Positions 5,184 to 8,113 of a stretch of 8,113 bases of DNA are shown in pieces. Below the pieces are notes generated by a model. It worked only from the letters and a program-made list of their open reading frames with translations. It was not told the origin of the DNA and made no database searches. Within the stretch, counting starts at the first letter, position 1, and every line of letters starts with the position of its first letter. Position numbers and translations under genes: made by a program. The stretch covers positions 1-8,113 of the forward strand of contig PMBA01000377.1 of assembly GCA_003152795.1 (NCBI GenBank), given 5' to 3'. Source of the DNA: Acidobacteriaceae bacterium (GTDB taxonomy: Bacteria > Acidobacteriota > Terriglobia > Terriglobales > Acidobacteriaceae).

Positions 5184-5187
5184 TTTT

Positions 5188-6747
5188 ATGGCTAGTGAGC
5201 TCTACAACATCATCGAAGGGGTCAGCCGGGAGAAAGGCATTGATCCGCAGATTGTGGTTAGCGCGGTTGAGGACGCCATTGTGGTGGCCACGCGCAAGTA
5301 CTACAAGACGCAGGAGAACTTGCGCGCGGTGCTGGACAAAGACAGCGGCAAGATCAATGCCTATGCGGTGAAGTCGATCGTCGAGACTCCGGAGCAGGTG
5401 GAAGATCCGAACCTGCAGGTGACGGTAGAACAGGCGCGGAAACTGGACCCGGCGGCGGAAGTGGGCGGAGAACTGCTGATCCCGAAAGTGACGGAAGGGA
5501 TCCTCGGGCGAATCGCCGCGCAACTGGCAAAGCAGGTCATCTTTCAGAAAGTGCGCGAGGCGGAACGCGACACGGTTTACAACGAATACATCGGACATGT
5601 GAACGAGATTGTGAATGCGACCGTGAAGCGGCTCGAGGGTCCGGATGTGATTCTCGATCTCGGCAAGGCCGAAGCGCGGATGGGACGCAAAGAGCAGTCG
5701 CGGCTGGAATCATTCGCGGTGGGTGAGCGGATTCGGGTCGTCATCGTGCGGGTGGAGAAAGCGGTAAAAGGTCCGGGCGTGATCGCATCGCGCTCGGCTC
5801 CGGAATTAGTCCAGCACCTGTTCCAGACGGAAGTACCGGAAATTTACGACGGCACGGTGGTGATCCGTGCAATCGCGCGGGAAGCGGGCGAGCGCACCAA
5901 GATCGCGGTGATGTCGAAGGATAAGGACGTGGACGCGGTCGGAGCCTGCGTGGGCATGAAGGGGATGCGGGTGCAGTCGATCATTCGCGAGTTGCGGGGA
6001 GAAAAAATCGACATCATCGAGTATCACGAGGACCCGGTGACGTTCGCGGAGAAAGCGCTGCAACCGGCAAAAGTAAGCCGGGTCACGATTGTGGATGCAG
6101 CGGACAAGCATCTGGAAGTGGTGGTAGACGACACGCAGCTCTCGCTGGCAATCGGGAAAAAGGGGCAGAACGTGCGGCTGGCGGCGAAGCTGCTGGGCTG
6201 GAAGATCGACATCAAGAGCGAAGAGGAAAAGCGGCAGGAAGTGGAACAGCAGATGTCGGCGCTGGTCACGCAGACTGTAACTCCGCTGGAGAATGTTACG
6301 GGACTGGGCGAGGGACTGGTCGAGAAACTGAAGGCGGCTGGCGTGAATACGGTGGAGTCGCTGGCCGACATGACGCCCGAGCAACTGGAAGCGATTGAAG
6401 GTATTGGCCCGAAAACGGTGGAAAAAATCAGCATTGCGGTCAATAATTACTTTGCCAGTCTGGATGGCGGCGAGGCGGTAGCCGCCGCCGAAACAGAAGG
6501 CACCGGAGAAGCCGCCACCGAAGCGGCTTTCAGCGAAGAATCGCTGGCCGAGGGCTCGGTCGAAGCGGATGCATTGGCCGCCGAACCGGACAGTCCCGGA
6601 GAAGCTGTATCGCCGGAGGACGGCGAGTTAGAGGCGGCGAAGCTGGCCGCTGAAGCGGAGCCCACCGAAACGGCGCCTGCAGCCGACGCCGAGCTTGCGA
6701 CGGAAGAAGCCGCAACGGAAGAAGCCCCGGAAGACAAGAACATCTGA
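5188..6747 (+). CDS. nusA: Transcription termination/antitermination factor NusA
   Basis: Binds RNA polymerase and nascent RNA, promoting pausing, intrinsic termination and, with Nus partners, antitermination. 519 residues. The N-terminal polymerase-binding domain (about 1-128) begins MASELYNIIEGVSREKGIDP. The S1 domain follows (about 134-203). KH1 contains VGACVGMKGMRVQ (251-263) and KH2 contains the GxxG loop GKKG (323-326) in LSLAIGKKGQNVRLAAKLLG. After KH2 comes one helix-hairpin-helix unit (about 367-418, LGEGLVEKLKAAGV and IEGIGPKTVEKI). The end, about 425-519, is a low-complexity acidic Ala/Glu tail. E. coli NusA instead has two acidic repeat domains. No Shine-Dalgarno sequence precedes the ATG; the bases before it belong to the heptamer-repeat hairpin. 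Confidence 0.97.
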   Translation: MASELYNIIEGVSREKGIDPQIVVSAVEDAIVVATRKYYKTQENLRAVLDKDSGKINAYAVKSIVETPEQVEDPNLQVTVEQARKLDPAAEVGGELLIPKVTEGILGRIAAQLAKQVIFQKVREAERDTVYNEYIGHVNEIVNATVKRLEGPDVILDLGKAEARMGRKEQSRLESFAVGERIRVVIVRVEKAVKGPGVIASRSAPELVQHLFQTEVPEIYDGTVVIRAIAREAGERTKIAVMSKDKDVDAVGACVGMKGMRVQSIIRELRGEKIDIIEYHEDPVTFAEKALQPAKVSRVTIVDAADKHLEVVVDDTQLSLAIGKKGQNVRLAAKLLGWKIDIKSEEEKRQEVEQQMSALVTQTVTPLENVTGLGEGLVEKLKAAGVNTVESLADMTPEQLEAIEGIGPKTVEKISIAVNNYFASLDGGEAVAAAETEGTGEAATEAAFSEESLAEGSVEADALAAEPDSPGEAVSPEDGELEAAKLAAEAEPTETAPAADAELATEEAATEEAPEDKNI

Positions 6748-6763
6748 AACAGGGAGCGTGGCG

Positions 6764-6785
6764 GGTCCGGAGTTACATCCGGACC
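6764..6785 (+). other. Perfect 8-bp hairpin between nusA and infB
   Basis: GGTCCGGA (6764-6771) and TCCGGACC (6778-6785) form a perfect stem around a 6-base loop, 17 bases after the nusA stop. No T-run follows, so it is unlikely to be an intrinsic terminator. It could be an RNA-processing or 3'-end stabilising structure that separates nusA from infB in the shared transcript. The rest of the 149-base gap shows no gene. Confidence 0.5.
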
Positions 6786-6896
6786 GGATGCGCGGGCTTT
6801 GTCAGCCGGAAGTAAGATTACGCGGGATTTCATGAGGTTAGATATGCGAGCTTAGATAGACGCGATTAGCGGGACAAGAAGAGGAAACGAGAGCGG

Positions 6897-8113
6897 ATGA
6901 GTAAGATTCGAATCAACGATCTGGCCCGTGAGTTGGAAGTCAAGAGCAAGGAAATTCTTGACGTGCTGACCACGGTGGGCGTCACGGAGAAGAAAACGCA
7001 CTCCAGTTCTCTGGAAGATCACGAAGCGGACCTGGTGCGGAAGCATCTCCGCGGCCGTTTCGATGCGACGCCGAGTTCGGCGAAACCTTCCTCGCGCGCC
7101 GCTCACGGCGAAGAAGAGATCAAGACCAAGATCGACCTCTCCCATATTTCCCGGCCTGGAGACGTGCTGCGCGCGATCACCCAGCAAAAGGGAGCCACGG
7201 AGCACCCCTCGCCGCGTCCGGCAGTCAAACCGCCGGTTGCGACGCCTGCGGCAGAAGTAAAGACAGAAGCTCCCGCCGCCCTAGCAACGCCGAAGGCAGT
7301 TCCGCCGAGGCCCGCCAGTGAAGCTCCTGTGCCCCCGGCACCGAAAATGGTGACCCCGGCTTCGGTAGCTGCCACGTATCGCCCGCCGACGGTGGTCGTG
7401 ATTCCGCCCAAAGCTCCTGTAACGCCGCCGGCCGCGACCACACCGCCTGCCTCCACAAGCACCGCGCCGCCTGCGATCGCCGTTCCGCCGCGGACCACGA
7501 TTCCTGCCCCGCCCACCGGCAGCGCTCCTCCAGCGGCACAGCCTCCGGTACCGAATAATGTCATGCAGATGCAACCGTCGGCGCCCGCGAAGCCAGCGGC
7601 TCCGGTTGCGCCGCCGCCGCGAATGATCATGCCGCAGACCGGCCCGCGCCCGGTGTACAAAGCGCCTCTGCCACCGCCAGGCGCGGCGCCCGGTGCCACT
7701 TCGCGGCCTGCCCCCGGACGACCTGTTCCCGGGCAACCAATCTTTCAGCGCACCGCTCGCCCCCTGGCGCCGGGACAGACGCGTCCGCCGCTGCGTCCGG
7801 GTGAACGGCGGCCGATGCATCCGACGCGCGTGGCGCCGGCAGGATCGCGTCCGCTGGGTGTAGGTCCGGGAGCGGGAATGCCACCGCCGGGACCGACCCG
7901 TCCAGGAGCTCGTCCGGGTGGCCCGGCCCGGAGACCGGGACAAAGATATGTGCCGCGTGGAGTGAAGGAAGGCCCGATGAAGGGCTACACTCCGCCGCCG
8001 CGCATGACCATCAGCAACGAGCCGGCCCCGATCACGCGGAACATCACGATTACGGAAGGAATCTCGGTGAAGGACCTGGCCGAGAAGCTGGGCATTCGCG
8101 CCAAGGATGTGAT
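6897..8113 (+). CDS. infB: Translation initiation factor IF-2, N-terminal part
   Basis: GTPase that brings initiator tRNA to the 30S subunit and promotes subunit joining. Only the first 405 codons are inside the window; the G domain lies beyond the right edge. The start MSKIRINDLARELEVKSKEI opens an IF2_N domain (about 1-51). A Lys/Glu stretch EEEIKTKIDLSHISRPGDV (72-90) follows, then a linker of about 270 residues very rich in Pro and Ala, with Arg/Gly toward its end (about 102-375). A second IF2_N-like domain begins near the edge at ITITEGISVKDLAEKLGIRA (383-402), matching the two-copy layout of long IF-2 forms. A GAGG (6881-6884) lies 12 bases before the ATG, a rather distant ribosome-binding site. 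Third gene of the rimP-nusA-infB operon; no ylxR-like gene lies between nusA and infB. Confidence 0.95.
   Translation, partial: MSKIRINDLARELEVKSKEILDVLTTVGVTEKKTHSSSLEDHEADLVRKHLRGRFDATPSSAKPSSRAAHGEEEIKTKIDLSHISRPGDVLRAITQQKGATEHPSPRPAVKPPVATPAAEVKTEAPAALATPKAVPPRPASEAPVPPAPKMVTPASVAATYRPPTVVVIPPKAPVTPPAATTPPASTSTAPPAIAVPPRTTIPAPPTGSAPPAAQPPVPNNVMQMQPSAPAKPAAPVAPPPRMIMPQTGPRPVYKAPLPPPGAAPGATSRPAPGRPVPGQPIFQRTARPLAPGQTRPPLRPGERRPMHPTRVAPAGSRPLGVGPGAGMPPPGPTRPGARPGGPARRPGQRYVPRGVKEGPMKGYTPPPRMTISNEPAPITRNITITEGISVKDLAEKLGIRAKDV

Noticed and set aside
6832..6855. Seven-codon frame before infB as a leader peptide
   Set aside because: Too short, no ribosome-binding site, and no regulatory codon pattern or adjacent hairpin.
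7103..7943. Long minus-strand frames opposite infB (Gly- or Arg-rich)
   Set aside because: They are the complement of the Pro/Ala-rich IF-2 linker, whose GC-rich codons leave few stops in any frame.

Overview
The window looks like a GC-rich bacterial chromosome, most likely an acidobacterium. This is an inference from three things: the rimP-nusA-infB order, an NusA with an acidic Ala/Glu tail together with an IF-2 with a very long Pro/Ala linker, and small secreted proteins of a type I associate with Acidobacteriota. No phage, transposase, CRISPR or defence genes are visible.

Layout. Positions 1-83 (minus) hold the first 27 codons of a secreted protein cut by the window edge. Positions 84-613 hold no convincing ordinary gene; they contain a possible 24-codon micro-ORF whose end lies in a strong hairpin. 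Positions 614-1579 (minus) encode an NADPH:quinone-reductase-like protein of the medium-chain dehydrogenase family. Positions 1580-1973 hold an inverted repeat, a perfect TATAAT box and a highly structured 5' leader for moaA, best explained as a molybdenum-cofactor (Moco)-type riboswitch. moaA (1974-2963) is complete, with both Fe-S cysteine sets and the C-terminal Gly-Gly. Eight bases after it lies a tRNA-Cys(GCA)-like sequence (2972-3045) with a decayed acceptor stem. Then come a small exported protein of unknown function (3172-3645, plus) and a convergent single-pass membrane protein of unknown function (3766-4257, minus).

From about 4419 onward is the transcription/translation operon rimP (4579-5103), nusA (5188-6747) and infB (6897 to beyond the end). 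It has a candidate promoter and a GNRA-capped hairpin with a T-tract in its leader. The whole rimP-nusA gap is an inverted array of heptamer repeats, and a perfect 8-bp hairpin lies between nusA and infB.

How the genes fit together: rimP (30S maturation), nusA (RNA polymerase pausing, termination and antitermination) and infB (initiation factor 2) are a conserved operon linking transcription to ribosome assembly and initiation. moaA does the first step of molybdopterin synthesis and appears to stand alone here; its leader suggests feedback control by the cofactor or a related signal.

The strongest leads are the moaA leader with two mutually exclusive folds, the degenerate tRNA-Cys, and the heptamer-repeat hairpin that occupies the nusA ribosome-binding region.
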